This document shows, one piece after another, positions 1-7,986 of a stretch of DNA of 64,000 nt. Numbering within the stretch: position 1 is the first letter of the stretch; the number at the start of each line of letters is the position of its first letter. Source of the stretch: Pseudomonas sp. R4-35-07. Its GTDB lineage: Bacteria; Pseudomonadota; Gammaproteobacteria; Pseudomonadales; Pseudomonadaceae. The notes under the pieces were generated by a model. That model ran no database searches, was not told where the DNA came from, and saw nothing but the letters and a program-made list of their open reading frames with translations. The stretch is taken from contig NZ_CP027732.1 of assembly GCF_003852235.1 (NCBI RefSeq), positions 4,278,001 through 4,342,000 on the forward strand, written 5' to 3'. The translations under genes and the position numbers were made by a program.

Positions 1-1
1 C

Positions 2-679
2 ATTGCTCAACAGGCACGCAACGTGGCTTCGCCGGGCACCGAGATTGTCGGGCTCACGCCCTACTTCGGCGCCGAGTCGGTGGAGGGCAACTTTGAAAGC
101 TACCTGGCCGCCATCGCGGTAATGGATCGCGTAATGGCCTACGACCAGCCATTCGATGCGGTGATCCAGGCCGGCTACGGCGAGCATGGCCGCGAAGGCC
201 TGCAGGAATTGCTCAACGTGCCGGTGGTGGATATCACCGAGGCCGCAGCCAGCATGGCGATGTTCCTGGGCCACGCCTACTCGGTGGTGACCACCCTGGA
301 CCGCACAGTGCCGTTGATCGAAGACCGGCTGAAACTCGCCGGCCTGTACCAGCGCTGCGCCTCAGTGCGCGCCAGCGGCATGGCGGTGCTGGAGCTGGAA
401 GCAGACCCACTGGCCGCCATGCAAGCCATCGTGCGCCAGGCGGAACTGGCCATCCTTGAGGACAAGGCAGAAGTAATCTGCCTGGGATGCGGCGGCATGG
501 CCGGGCTGGACGAGCAGATTCGCCAGCGCACCGGGGTGCCGGTGGTGGATGGGGTGACGGCGGCGGTGACTATCGCTGAGTCGCTGGTGCGGTTGGGGTT
601 GTCGACGTCGAAGATCAGGACCTATGCCACGCCGAGGCCGAAGAAAGTCATAGGTTGGCCCGGCAAGTTCGGCCACTGA
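2..679 (+). CDS. Asp/Glu (hydantoin) racemase family protein, 5' end outside window
   Basis: The reading frame is open from base 2 and runs to a TGA at 677-679, so the gene starts upstream of the window. A GTG at base 23 is in frame but lies inside the conserved N-terminal part (preceded by IAQQARN), so I do not take it as the start. The two catalytic cysteine regions of the Asp/Glu/hydantoin racemase fold are recognisable: the first near AGYGEHG (where many members have Cys; here the motif reads IQAGYGEHG, so the first Cys appears replaced) and the second in ICLGCGGMAG. Such enzymes racemise 5-substituted hydantoins, aspartate or allantoin-type substrates without cofactor. Family assignment is fairly safe; substrate is not known. 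Confidence 0.8.
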   Translation: MAQQARNVASPGTEIVGLTPYFGAESVEGNFESYLAAIAVMDRVMAYDQPFDAVIQAGYGEHGREGLQELLNVPVVDITEAAASMAMFLGHAYSVVTTLDRTVPLIEDRLKLAGLYQRCASVRASGMAVLELEADPLAAMQAIVRQAELAILEDKAEVICLGCGGMAGLDEQIRQRTGVPVVDGVTAAVTIAESLVRLGLSTSKIRTYATPRPKKVIGWPGKFGH

Positions 680-684
680 AGATC

Positions 685-780
685 AACTGTGGGAGGGGGC
701 TTGCTCCCGATGCGGCGGATCAGCCAATGAATATGTTGGCTGACACACCGCAATCGGGGGCAAGCCCCCTCCCACAGTTG
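685..780. repeat. REPIN (inverted REP doublet)
   Basis: Two REP arms face each other, starting CAACTGTGGGAGGGGGCTTG and ending with its exact reverse complement, with about 55 bp between. The same arm recurs at 2596, 53637 and 61569. It sits between two convergent genes. Such doublets are non-autonomous elements mobilised by RAYT transposases in fluorescens-group pseudomonads (family knowledge); no RAYT gene is in this window. Confidence 0.9.
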
Positions 781-789
781 GAATTCTGT

Positions 790-1719
790 TTACTTTGCGA
801 CCGCACTGAATCTGCGGCTCAATTGCTGCTCGACAAACTGCTCGATCACAAAATCCACAAACGCCCGGGTCTTGCCCGGCAGTAGTTTGTGCTCGGCGTA
901 GTAGATGGAGATATTGCCGTCGTCCACATACCAGTCCGGCAACACCCGCACCACCGCGCCGCTGTCGAGGAACGGCACAGCCATCGGCATGCTGACCAAC
1001 GCAATGCCCAGCCCTTGGGCGCTGGCGCAGCAGGCGGCTTCCGAATCGCTCATGGTCATTGCGGGTTTGAGCACCAGGGGGCTGTGCTCGCGCTCGCGGT
1101 GGGTCAGTTGCCATGAGCGCACCCTGCCGGTTTGCGGTGAGCGGATCAAGATGCCATGGCAGCGCGATAAATCCTCGGGCGTACGCACCGCAGGGCGTTG
1201 CGCCAGGTAAGCCGGTGAAGCCACCAGCACCCGGTGCGCCGGCGTCAACTTGCGCGCCACCACGCCTTGAGGCAGTTCGAAGCCACCGCCAATCGCGGCG
1301 TCAAAGCCCTGGCCGATCAAGTCGACCTGGCGGTTATCGAAATGCCAATCCGGGCTGATAGCCGGGAAACGTCGCATGAACTCACCCAGCAACGGCACCA
1401 CATACCGATTGCCAAATACGGTGCCCATGCTGACCTTCAGCGTACCCACCGGCCGCCCTTCGGCGCTGGCCAGGTTGGCCACGGCGTTTTGAATCGTGGT
1501 GAGGCTGCCGCTGACCTCGTCGAGGAACAGCTTGCCGGCTTCGGTCAAGGTCAGGCGGCGGGTGCTGCGCTGAAACAGCCTGACGCCCAGGCGCGCTTCC
1601 AGCTTGGCCACGCTTTTGCCGACCGCTGCCGGCGTCAGGCTCAGGTGCCGCGCAGCCTCCGCGAAGCTGCCGCCTTCGGCGCTGCGCACAAAGCATTCGA
1701 TACTGCCAAAGCTTTCCAT
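790..1719 (-). CDS. LysR-family transcriptional regulator
   Basis: A 309-residue protein of normal LysR length. The N-terminal winged helix is clear (residues 1-60: FAEAARHLSLTPAAVGKSVA, then LGVRLFQRSTRRLTLTEAG), followed by a periplasmic-binding-like effector domain (from about residue 90, PVGTLKVSMG). The gene is divergent from the SDR gene at 1826, with 106 bp between the two starts, the usual layout for a LysR protein that controls its neighbour; regulation of that SDR is therefore inferred. The C-terminus (VEQQLSRRFSAVAK) faces the REPIN. Effector unknown. Confidence 0.92.
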   Translation of the reverse strand: MESFGSIECFVRSAEGGSFAEAARHLSLTPAAVGKSVAKLEARLGVRLFQRSTRRLTLTEAGKLFLDEVSGSLTTIQNAVANLASAEGRPVGTLKVSMGTVFGNRYVVPLLGEFMRRFPAISPDWHFDNRQVDLIGQGFDAAIGGGFELPQGVVARKLTPAHRVLVASPAYLAQRPAVRTPEDLSRCHGILIRSPQTGRVRSWQLTHREREHSPLVLKPAMTMSDSEAACCASAQGLGIALVSMPMAVPFLDSGAVVRVLPDWYVDDGNISIYYAEHKLLPGKTRAFVDFVIEQFVEQQLSRRFSAVAK

Positions 1720-1825
1720 ATCGCCCCACTCTAAACTTTTGGTTTACACAGACTATAGCAATCACGCTCTACCGGTACCGGCGAGGGAGGTCGATACTCG
1801 GCTCATCAACTACTTGGAGATCGAC

Positions 1826-2572
1826 ATGACCCCATCTACCCTCACTGACAAAGTCGCCTTGGTTCAAGGCGGTTCCCGCGGCATCGGCGCAGCCATCGTC
1901 AAGCGCCTCGCCGCGCAAGGCGCCGCCGTTGCCTTTACCTACATCAACTCGGCCGCCAAGGCTGAAGCCTTGCAGAACAGCGTGATCAGCGCAGGCGGCA
2001 AAGCCCTGGCGATCCAGGCCGACAGCGCCGATGCCACGGCGATTCGCAACGCAGTCAACGTCACAGTCGACACCTTCGGGCGCCTGGATATTTTGGTGAA
2101 CAATGCAGGAGTGCTGACCATCGCGCCGCTGGAAGCGTTCAAGCTGGAAGACTTCGATCAGACCCTGGCAATCAACGTGCGCAGCGTCTTTATCGCCACT
2201 CAGGAGGCCGCCAAGCACATGGGCGAAGGCGGCCGGGTGATCAATATCGGCAGCACCAATGCCGAGCGCATGCCGTTTGGCGGTGGTGGTCCGTACGCGA
2301 TGAGCAAGGCGGCGTTGGTCGGTTTGACCAAAGGCCTGGCGCGCGACCTGGGGCCACGAGGTATCACCATCAATAACGTGCAGCCAGGGCCGGTGGATAC
2401 CGACATGAATCCGGCGAACAGTGATTTTGCCGAGAGCTTGATTGGGCTGATGGCGGTGGGTCGGTATGGGCATGTGGAGGAAATTGCCAGCTTCGTCGCG
2501 TACCTTGCCGGGCCGGAAGCCGGGTACATCACAGGCGCCAGCTTGACCATCGACGGTGGTTTCAGCGCCTGA
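1826..2572 (+). CDS. SDR family oxidoreductase (3-oxoacyl-ACP reductase-like)
   Basis: The ATG at 1826 is chosen because GGAGA (1816-1820) stands 5 bp upstream and the protein then begins at the Rossmann fold; the longer open frame from 1604 overlaps the divergent LysR gene. 248 residues, the classical SDR size. Cofactor motif VQGGSRGIG near residue 12 (the first Thr of the usual TGxxxGxG is Gln-Gly here), NNAG near residue 90, and catalytic PYAMSK (YxxxK). Ends ITGASLTIDGGFSA, as in FabG-like enzymes. Probably NAD(P)H-dependent reduction of a small carbonyl; the substrate cannot be read. Likely controlled by the divergent LysR protein. Confidence 0.92.
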   Translation: MTPSTLTDKVALVQGGSRGIGAAIVKRLAAQGAAVAFTYINSAAKAEALQNSVISAGGKALAIQADSADATAIRNAVNVTVDTFGRLDILVNNAGVLTIAPLEAFKLEDFDQTLAINVRSVFIATQEAAKHMGEGGRVINIGSTNAERMPFGGGGPYAMSKAALVGLTKGLARDLGPRGITINNVQPGPVDTDMNPANSDFAESLIGLMAVGRYGHVEEIASFVAYLAGPEAGYITGASLTIDGGFSA

Positions 2573-2595
2573 GATTTAGCAACACGGCACAACCC

Positions 2596-2686
2596 ATGTG
2601 GGAGGGGGCTTGCCCCCGATTGAGGTGGATCAGCTATTGATAAGTTGGCTGATACACCGCTATCGGGAGCAAGCCCCCTCCCACAT
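2596..2686. repeat. REPIN (inverted REP doublet)
   Basis: Opens ATGTGGGAGGGGGCTTGCCC and closes with the matching reverse arm ending CCCTCCCACAT. It lies in the gap between the SDR gene and the convergent HAD gene, so it may also act as a bidirectional transcript end. Confidence 0.9.
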
Positions 2687-2700
2687 TTTTCCGGGTTGAA

Positions 2701-3390
2701 TCAAGTCATAGGCGGCAGGCCGTAGGCGGCCAGGTCGAAATCGGCAAGTTTGCGGATGATCTGGTCGGCATGCTCATATTTGCTGTCGGCCATGGCCTCA
2801 TCGGGCACGGCGATGGCGGTCATGTGCGCCGCTTTCGCCGCCGTCACGCCGAACGGCGAGTCCTCGAAGACCAGGCAATCCTCGGGCGCCACACCCAGGC
2901 GGCGCGCGGCAGTGAGAAAGATGTCCGGCGCAGGCTTGGCGGCACCGACTTCCGGGTCGTCGGCGGTCACGATGGTGTCGAACAGGCCAAACCACTCGCG
3001 GTGCAAGGTGGTCTTGTGGCCGAACGAGTTGCGCGACGAACTGGTGCCCACCGCAATCGGGATGTTATGCGCCTTCAAATGCCGCACCAACGCCTCGGCA
3101 CCGGGCATGCCCAGGGCTTTGGGGAAACGCTCGCTCATCAGCGGTTCACGAATCTGCAGAAACTCAGCCGGCGTGATCGGCAAGTCCAGCGCCTTGACCA
3201 CATAGTCCGCCAAATCCTGGGCACCGCGGCCAATGATGTGCTGCTTGATGCTCCAGTCATAGGTGCGGCCATAGCGTTCGGCGATGATCTGCGTGACTTC
3301 GGTGTAGATGCCTTCGGTGTCCAGCAACAACCCGTCCATATCGAAAATCACAGCCTTGATCGGGACAGCGGTATGCGGTGCGTTCATCAC
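2701..3390 (-). CDS. HAD-superfamily hydrolase (GS1/pseudouridine-phosphatase-like, beta-PGM type)
   Basis: 229 residues with the HAD signature: motif I VIFDMDGLLLDTEG (nucleophile Asp near residue 17, acid Asp at +2), motif II VGTSSS, motif III Lys in GAAKPAPD, and motif IV VFEDSPFG. The helical cap between motifs I and II (TYDWSIKQHIIGRGAQD) is the type found in beta-phosphoglucomutase and GS1/HDHD1-like phosphatases. It probably removes phosphate from a sugar or nucleoside phosphate in the cytoplasm. Two adjacent Met codons open the frame; either could be the start. Stands alone, convergent with the upstream SDR gene. Confidence 0.9.
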   Translation of the reverse strand: MMNAPHTAVPIKAVIFDMDGLLLDTEGIYTEVTQIIAERYGRTYDWSIKQHIIGRGAQDLADYVVKALDLPITPAEFLQIREPLMSERFPKALGMPGAEALVRHLKAHNIPIAVGTSSSRNSFGHKTTLHREWFGLFDTIVTADDPEVGAAKPAPDIFLTAARRLGVAPEDCLVFEDSPFGVTAAKAAHMTAIAVPDEAMADSKYEHADQIIRKLADFDLAAYGLPPMT

Positions 3391-3613
3391 AACAGAACCC
3401 TGGAGGAAGGACTAAAAGGATTCAGCACAATAACGGCCCTGGTTGCTTGCAGGCAACCTTCCTGAAGCCTGGATCGGGTATTCATACCAGGCAACAGTTT
3501 TATCGACCGGCGCGCGCGGCGCACGTCTAGGGTTTGTGTGTGGCAGCGATCAGCCTTTCACCAAGGCCCGAAAATACACCTTGCAAACCTTATAAAAGAC
3601 TTATTAACCTCCA

Positions 3614-3925
3614 ATGAATTCGATTCACTGGACCCGTAAATCCGTCAAACAGCTGCTTCGGTTGCATACCTATCATCAGCAACAGGTACGCGATGCGGTG
3701 TCGGCGCTTGAGCGCATGCCCGACGCAGTCAATGTCAAGAAGCTGGTTAATTACCCCCACGGCTATCGGCTTCGGGTAGGTCATTACCGCGTAGTGTTCG
3801 ACTGGGACGGGGACATCCATGTGGTCAGCATTCAAGAGGTCAAGAAACGTGACGAGCGAACCTACTGCCGTACAGATCATCCACAATACCGAGGGCAAGC
3901 CAGCCTTCGTGGTGATTCCCTATGA
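3614..3925 (+). CDS. RelE/ParE-family toxin
   Basis: 103 residues. The core has the RelE-like pattern: basic N-terminal helix (WTRKSVKQLL), LPDAVNVKKLVNYPHGYRLRVGHYRVVFDW-type strand region and the end VVSIQEVKKRDERTY. RelE-type toxins cleave mRNA on the ribosome; this is family knowledge. The gene comes first and its antitoxin second, the HigBA-like order. The last ~25 residues (from CRTDHPQ) are read in an overlap of 77 bp with the antitoxin and look unlike the family, so the functional toxin may simply tolerate a tail. Confidence 0.85.
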   Translation: MNSIHWTRKSVKQLLRLHTYHQQQVRDAVSALERMPDAVNVKKLVNYPHGYRLRVGHYRVVFDWDGDIHVVSIQEVKKRDERTYCRTDHPQYRGQASLRGDSL

Positions 3926-4175
3926 ACACTATGTGGCCCAGCAAAACGACCCGAATCTTATTCCTCATGCTGTCGTCAGTCGCTTGGTGGATGGAGCTAC
4001 GCCTATACGTGCCTGGCGCGAGCACCTGAACCTCACCCAGGAAGAAGTCGCCAAGCGACTGGGCATTTCACAATCTGCATTTGCCCAGCAAGAAGCGGTA
4101 AACAAACCGCGTCGGACCACGCGGGAAAAGATTGCCAAGGCATTTGGTATAAACGCCTGTCAACTTGAGCTATGA
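3849..4175 (+). CDS. Xre-family antitoxin (helix-turn-helix)
   Basis: A GTG at 3849 (GTG ACG AGC GAA) is preferred over an upstream ATG at 3819 because the protein then starts at the conserved antitoxin N-terminus; it lies inside the toxin gene, giving translational coupling. 108 residues. The N-terminal half (AVQIIHNTEGKPAFVVIPYE) resembles the Phd/YefM-type dimer region; the C-terminal half has a helix-turn-helix (LTQEEVAKRLGISQSAFAQQ). It should bind and neutralise the toxin at 3614 and repress the pair. The toxin/antitoxin call is based on order, size and domains. Confidence 0.85.
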   Translation: MTSEPTAVQIIHNTEGKPAFVVIPYEHYVAQQNDPNLIPHAVVSRLVDGATPIRAWREHLNLTQEEVAKRLGISQSAFAQQEAVNKPRRTTREKIAKAFGINACQLEL

Positions 4176-4275
4176 CCTCGTGCTGTACATGCACCTGATC
4201 CGACGTTATCGACAGCGTTGAGACAGCTGCACTGGTGAAGAATCAGGCTCCCTCTGCCCCCTCGTAGACGCCGCC

Positions 4276-4854
4276 ATGTCCGAAGCTTTCGAAGTCCCCA
4301 GCCCCCACGAAAAGCACCTCGAACACACCACCGAACATGCCCACGGCCGTGGCGACACCTTCGCCAGCCGTATCGCGGTGATGACCGCGATCATGGCCAC
4401 CGTTGGCGCCATGCTCAGCTACCAGGCCGGCTCCAGCGAAAGCGAGGCGGCGATGGACAAAAACAACGCCGCGATCATCAAGACCGAAGCCGCCAACCAA
4501 TGGAATTACTATCAGGCCAAATCCAGCCGCCAGAACCTGGCGGAACTGGCCACACATATTCCCGGCGTGGATGCCGCCCACTACAACGACGAAATCCAGC
4601 GCTATAAAAGCCAGAAGGAAGAGGTGCGCAAACAGGCCGAGAAGCTTGAAGCCACCTCCCTGGAATGGGACCGCAAATCCGAAGAAGCGCTGCACCAGCA
4701 CCATCGTTGGGCCCAGGCGATGACGGCGATTCAGATCGCGATCTCACTGGCGGCGATCACCTTGCTCACGCGCAAGGAATGGCTCAAGCGCATGGCGTAT
4801 TCGGCCGGCGGTGTGGCCGTGGTGCTGGGTAGCCTGGCATGGCTGCATCTCTGA
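4276..4854 (+). CDS. DUF4337 family membrane protein
   Basis: 192 residues. A His/Glu-rich N-terminus (EKHLEHTTEHAHGRGD) leads into a first membrane segment (IAVMTAIMATVGAMLSY), then a long charged helical stretch (residues ~50-140) and two C-terminal hydrophobic segments (AMTAIQIAISLAAITLL and YSAGGVAVVLGSLAWL). This matches DUF4337. Function is unknown; it probably sits in the inner membrane with the helical part exposed. It stands alone with no evident operon partner. Confidence 0.85.
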   Translation: MSEAFEVPSPHEKHLEHTTEHAHGRGDTFASRIAVMTAIMATVGAMLSYQAGSSESEAAMDKNNAAIIKTEAANQWNYYQAKSSRQNLAELATHIPGVDAAHYNDEIQRYKSQKEEVRKQAEKLEATSLEWDRKSEEALHQHHRWAQAMTAIQIAISLAAITLLTRKEWLKRMAYSAGGVAVVLGSLAWLHL

Positions 4855-4867
4855 CCGAGCGCGAGCA

Positions 4868-4886
4868 AATGTGGGAGGGGGCCTGA
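4868..4886. repeat. single REP half-site
   Basis: The sequence AATGTGGGAGGGGGCCTGAC matches one arm of the REPINs in this window but no opposing arm follows. A decayed or solitary REP sequence. Confidence 0.6.
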
Positions 4887-4998
4887 CTGCCGCCACATAA
4901 AATGAAACCTTGGCGCGCTGATTTCAATCCGCCCTCTGAGCGATTAAAGTATCGCGCCTCGAGAATTGAATCTCGAGATTCAGCCCATGGAGTTACGC

Positions 4999-5334
4999 GT
5001 GAAGTACATCAGTAAAGTAGTTGCAGCAGCCGTTCTTGGTTTCACCCTGGCAGGTTGCACCGGCACCGCCATGAAAACCCAGCAATACGACGCCAGCCAA
5101 TACACCGTGCTCGGCCACAGCGAAGCCAGCGCCACCGGCATCATGCTGCTGGGTATTATCCCGATCGGCCAGAACAGCCGCTTCGTCCGCGCCCAGGATG
5201 CAGCCATCAAGGCCAAAGGCGGCGACGCGATGATCAACACCCAAGTGCAGGAAAAATGGTTCTGGGCCTGGGTACTGAACGGCTACACCACCAAAATTTC
5301 CGGTGATGTGGTCAAGTTGAAAACCGCGCAATAA
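4999..5334 (+). CDS. Small lipoprotein
   Basis: The GTG at 4999 is chosen: ATGGAG (4987-4992) acts as a Shine-Dalgarno site 6 bp upstream and the product then begins MKYISKVV, a normal lipoprotein signal. 111 residues. Lipobox LAGC near residue 20, so it should be lipid-anchored and, lacking Asp at +2, likely sorted to the outer membrane. The mature part has a short Gly/Ile stretch (GIMLLGIIPIG) and the phrase AAIKAKGGDAMINTQVQ, found in small TRL-like/curli-related lipoproteins. No function can be assigned. Confidence 0.8.
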   Translation: MKYISKVVAAAVLGFTLAGCTGTAMKTQQYDASQYTVLGHSEASATGIMLLGIIPIGQNSRFVRAQDAAIKAKGGDAMINTQVQEKWFWAWVLNGYTTKISGDVVKLKTAQ

Positions 5335-5398
5335 GTAAGTTGCCGGGCGCCGAGCCTGGCAAGCGACGTTTCATGGGCCTGACTTCAGGGGATGGCCC

Positions 5399-5509
5399 AT
5401 GAACCTCAGTAGTATTTACGTAATCGTGGCTGTCCTATTACTTAACAGTACTGGCCTGCTAAGTTGCGTGCTTGATCAAGTTGAAAACGCGGATACACCG
5501 ATAGTCTAA
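5399..5509 (+). CDS. Possible 36-residue small lipoprotein-like peptide
   Basis: A short frame ATG 5399 to TAA 5507-5509, preceded by AGGGGA with good spacing. The product starts MNLSSIYVIVAVLLL and has a lipobox-like LLSC at about residue 24, leaving a 13-residue tail. Its stop overlaps by a few bases the end of the convergent gene at 5506. Signal-like hydrophobicity and the RBS are visible; conservation cannot be judged. Confidence 0.35.
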   Translation: MNLSSIYVIVAVLLLNSTGLLSCVLDQVENADTPIV

Positions 5510-5805
5510 GGTTCACATTCTTCCGTTATCACACGCCCCCTTATGTGCCCTTCAATTGTCAGCTTCCACTCACGATGACTGGCGGGCATGCATCGAAAGC
5601 AGGGGCGATAGCCTGCCAATCGTGCGGTCTGTTCATCGATAAAAAACACACGATCCTTCACATACCCGCCTTTACTCAATGCCCGCAGTGCAGCCGGGCA
5701 GTCCAGGTGCCCGTAGATCTTGCTTCCTTTATGCCCGCCAAACTGGCCCGGCTTGGAACTGAGGGCAGGCTTGCCGTGGGAATCCATGACTTTCCAACGC
5801 CTCAT
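5506..5805 (-). CDS. Stand-alone Ada-type metal-binding domain protein
   Basis: 99 residues. The central part (IYGHLDCPAALRALSKGGYV, then GYRPCFRCMP) resembles the zinc-binding domain at the N-terminus of Ada, with a Cys after Asp and a terminal CxxC. It is the last gene of a probable operon (2OG oxygenase, Ada, this gene), 39 bp after ada. It may bind zinc and either sense or accept a methyl group, or only be structural. Interesting because the adjacent Ada has lost most of its own ligands. Confidence 0.8.
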   Translation of the reverse strand: MRRWKVMDSHGKPALSSKPGQFGGHKGSKIYGHLDCPAALRALSKGGYVKDRVFFIDEQTARLAGYRPCFRCMPASHREWKLTIEGHIRGRVITEECEP

Positions 5806-5844
5806 TACGCACCCTCCCCCCGTCCAGTCCCTATCCGGTGCAGT

Positions 5845-6948
5845 TCATCCGACAACGTGTGCAGCGTGCATGCTTTTCTCGCGCTCGATCAACTTGCGCT
5901 TACGCTCCACCCCCCAACGGTAGCCAGACAAGGATCCATCACTGCGCACCACGCGATGGCATGGAATCGCCACTGCGAGTTTATTGGCCCCGCATGCGTT
6001 AGCCACTGCGCGGGTGGCACTGGGCATACCTATCCGCGCGGCGACCTGGGCGTATGTCTCGGTCGTTCCTGCAGGAATATCCCTCAGCGCCTGCCAAACC
6101 CGTTCCTGAAATACGGTGCCACGGATGTCCAACGGCAGCGCAAAACCGGTGCCCGGCGATTCGACAAAGCCGACGACAGTGGCCACCAGCGCCTCGAACT
6201 CGGCGTCGCCGCCAATCAGGTTGGCGTTGGGGAACTGGTCCTGAAAGCTCTCCACCAGCACATTAGGGTCATCGCCCAATAAAATCGCGCAAATGCCGCG
6301 CGCGCTTCTGGCCACCAGGATCGAGCCCAGCGCGCTTTCGCCCAGTGCGAATTTGATATCCACATTGGCCCCCCCTGCGCGGTACTCGGTGGGTTTCATG
6401 CCGAGGATATTTTGTGATGCCTCATAGAATCGGCTATTGGAGTTATAGCCCGCCTCATAAAGAGCGTCGGTGATGGTGCCACTGAGCGAAAGCTGGTCTC
6501 TGACGCGCGAACGCAATGAAGCGACGCTGTAGGCTTTAGGCGTGAGGCCTGTAAGTTTCTTGAAGACTCGATGGAAGTGGAAGCTGCTCATGCCCACCTG
6601 TTCGGCCAGATCACCCAGGTTGGGAACCACGTCCGATGCATCGATAAGCCGGCAGGCTTCGGCAACAGCCGCCGCATGCTTCTGGGCGACGGCCGCCGGG
6701 TTGCTGCTGTCGCGCTTGGAGGGGCGAAACCCGGCCCTTTCGGCTTCAGCTGCGGTGTCGAAAAACACGATATTTTCTGGCCGAGGAAGCTTGGTCGGAC
6801 TGAAGGGTTTGCAGTAAACCCCGGTGGTCAGCACGCCGTAGACGAAATCGAGGTCTGCATCAGCCTGGCGGTTGACGAGAATATTCCAGCGCGGATCGTC
6901 CTCGGCCCTCAGCACGGGCTGGGTGGTTTGGTCTTTAACGCATTCCAT
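5845..6948 (-). CDS. ada: Ada-like regulator / O6-methylguanine-DNA methyltransferase with degenerate N-terminal Zn site
   Basis: 367 residues with the full Ada order: N-terminal Ada domain (residues ~20-85), AraC-type helix-turn-helix (~100-190, LGDLAEQVGMSSFHFHRVF) and C-terminal MGMT domain. The MGMT acceptor motif IPCHRV is intact (Cys330), followed by SGYRWG. In the N-terminal domain only the first of the four zinc cysteines remains: GVYCKPFS gives Cys46 and Ser50, and GFRPSKRD gives Ser77 and Asp80 where E. coli Ada has FCRPSC and PCKRC. Methylphosphotriester sensing by Cys38-type chemistry is thus doubtful. Transcribed after the 2OG oxygenase with a 99-bp gap. Confidence 0.93.
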   Translation of the reverse strand: MECVKDQTTQPVLRAEDDPRWNILVNRQADADLDFVYGVLTTGVYCKPFSPTKLPRPENIVFFDTAAEAERAGFRPSKRDSSNPAAVAQKHAAAVAEACRLIDASDVVPNLGDLAEQVGMSSFHFHRVFKKLTGLTPKAYSVASLRSRVRDQLSLSGTITDALYEAGYNSNSRFYEASQNILGMKPTEYRAGGANVDIKFALGESALGSILVARSARGICAILLGDDPNVLVESFQDQFPNANLIGGDAEFEALVATVVGFVESPGTGFALPLDIRGTVFQERVWQALRDIPAGTTETYAQVAARIGMPSATRAVANACGANKLAVAIPCHRVVRSDGSLSGYRWGVERKRKLIEREKSMHAAHVVG

Positions 6949-7047
6949 GGCAATGCCCCCATCTTCGCAATTTGCACAAGCCTATCGCTATTGAACCGCG
7001 TTAAAACTCCGAGTCTTGCTTTCATATTCGAACGTCTGGCCGTTCCA

Positions 7048-7815
7048 TCACTGCGCATCATGGAATATTACGCCAAGGGTAAACCGCTCCCCCGCTCTGA
7101 CCTCGCTCACGCCGTGGCGCGTAAATACGGAGTAGAAGCCTCTCGCCCCCTTCACGGGCCTGCGGTTGACGGCAAAAATCACTGCATCGCCCTTGCGCAG
7201 CGGCACTACGTTGACCCTGGACTGCATTCGTGGCCGCTGTTCGGTAAGCACGAATTCGCCGCCGCTAAAGTCGTCATTGGGCTCAGACAGGAGGATAGCC
7301 ATCTGCACGGGAAACAGAATGTCTCCATACAGGTCGCGGTGCAGGCAATTGTAGTCTCCTGCACCGTAGCGCAGCAGCAGTGGGGTGGGGCGCTCTTGCC
7401 GGGCGTCATGACACTGGCTTAGAAAGTCTTCGTGGCGTTCGGGATAGGGAGGTTCGAGGCCAAGTTTAGTGTTCCAATAGTTGGCCAGTGGGACCATCTG
7501 CGGGTAAACACAGGATCTCAATGTGGCGATAATCGACGGCAGCGGGTAGGCAAAATATTTATATTGGCCTGAACCGAAGCCGTGCCTGCTCATATTGATA
7601 CACGACCTGAAAATGTCCGGCTCGCAGTAGCTATCGATAAGACGCTGGCAGACGTCTGGGTCGAGCAGGTTCTCGATGACGGTAAAGCCGCTGGCGTTTA
7701 CGCGATGCAGATGCTCACTCCAGTTTTCGCAAGCGAGCCTTGTTTCCAATGCCGTGTCGACCATTGCCATTCCCTTGTGGATTGCATGATTGTCAACATA
7801 CCGCAGGCAATCCAT
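7048..7815 (-). CDS. 2OG-Fe(II) oxygenase
   Basis: 255 residues. The iron/2-oxoglutarate site is visible: HRD at residues 159-161 (CLHRDLYG), a distal His near 234 (FTRHGVSE) and Arg244 (ERFTLGVIF). GDILFPVQMAILLSEPNDDF and SGGEFVLTEQ belong to the double-stranded beta helix. The start at 7815 has GGAGG five bases upstream; an internal ATG at 7764 with AAGGG is also possible. It lies upstream of ada on the same strand, where alkB-like oxygenases often sit, so an oxidative repair or RNA/DNA demethylation role is inferred. Confidence 0.87.
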   Translation of the reverse strand: MDCLRYVDNHAIHKGMAMVDTALETRLACENWSEHLHRVNASGFTVIENLLDPDVCQRLIDSYCEPDIFRSCINMSRHGFGSGQYKYFAYPLPSIIATLRSCVYPQMVPLANYWNTKLGLEPPYPERHEDFLSQCHDARQERPTPLLLRYGAGDYNCLHRDLYGDILFPVQMAILLSEPNDDFSGGEFVLTEQRPRMQSRVNVVPLRKGDAVIFAVNRRPVKGARGFYSVFTRHGVSEVRAGERFTLGVIFHDAQ

Positions 7816-7955
7816 GGGAGCCTCCGGTTTGTTGCTATCAAATTAATCCAGTGAACCGGCATGGGTTTCTTGGAGGCTGCAACTATCGCGAACGACCTGA
7901 CGACAAGGACACCGCTCCAAAATCCGATTGAGGGAACAAAAACCATAGAATGCAA

Positions 7956-7979
7956 AAAGGCCCCATTTATGGGGCCTTT
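7956..7979 (-). terminator. Terminator left of attL (native tRNA-Ser terminator copy)
   Basis: Hairpin GGCCCC-ATTTAT-GGGGCC with A-run on its left, so a T-run on the minus strand. Before the island came in it would have terminated the tRNA-Ser gene; the tRNA is now 37 kb away with a second terminator. Confidence 0.8.
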
Positions 7980-7986
7980 AGATATC

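Noticed and set aside
685..780. Hairpin as a terminator
   Set aside because: It is a REPIN: the same arms recur at several sites and no T-run follows, though it may still affect transcript ends.
5545..6282. 245-codon frame on the plus strand
   Set aside because: Antisense shadow of the ada and Ada-type zinc protein genes.
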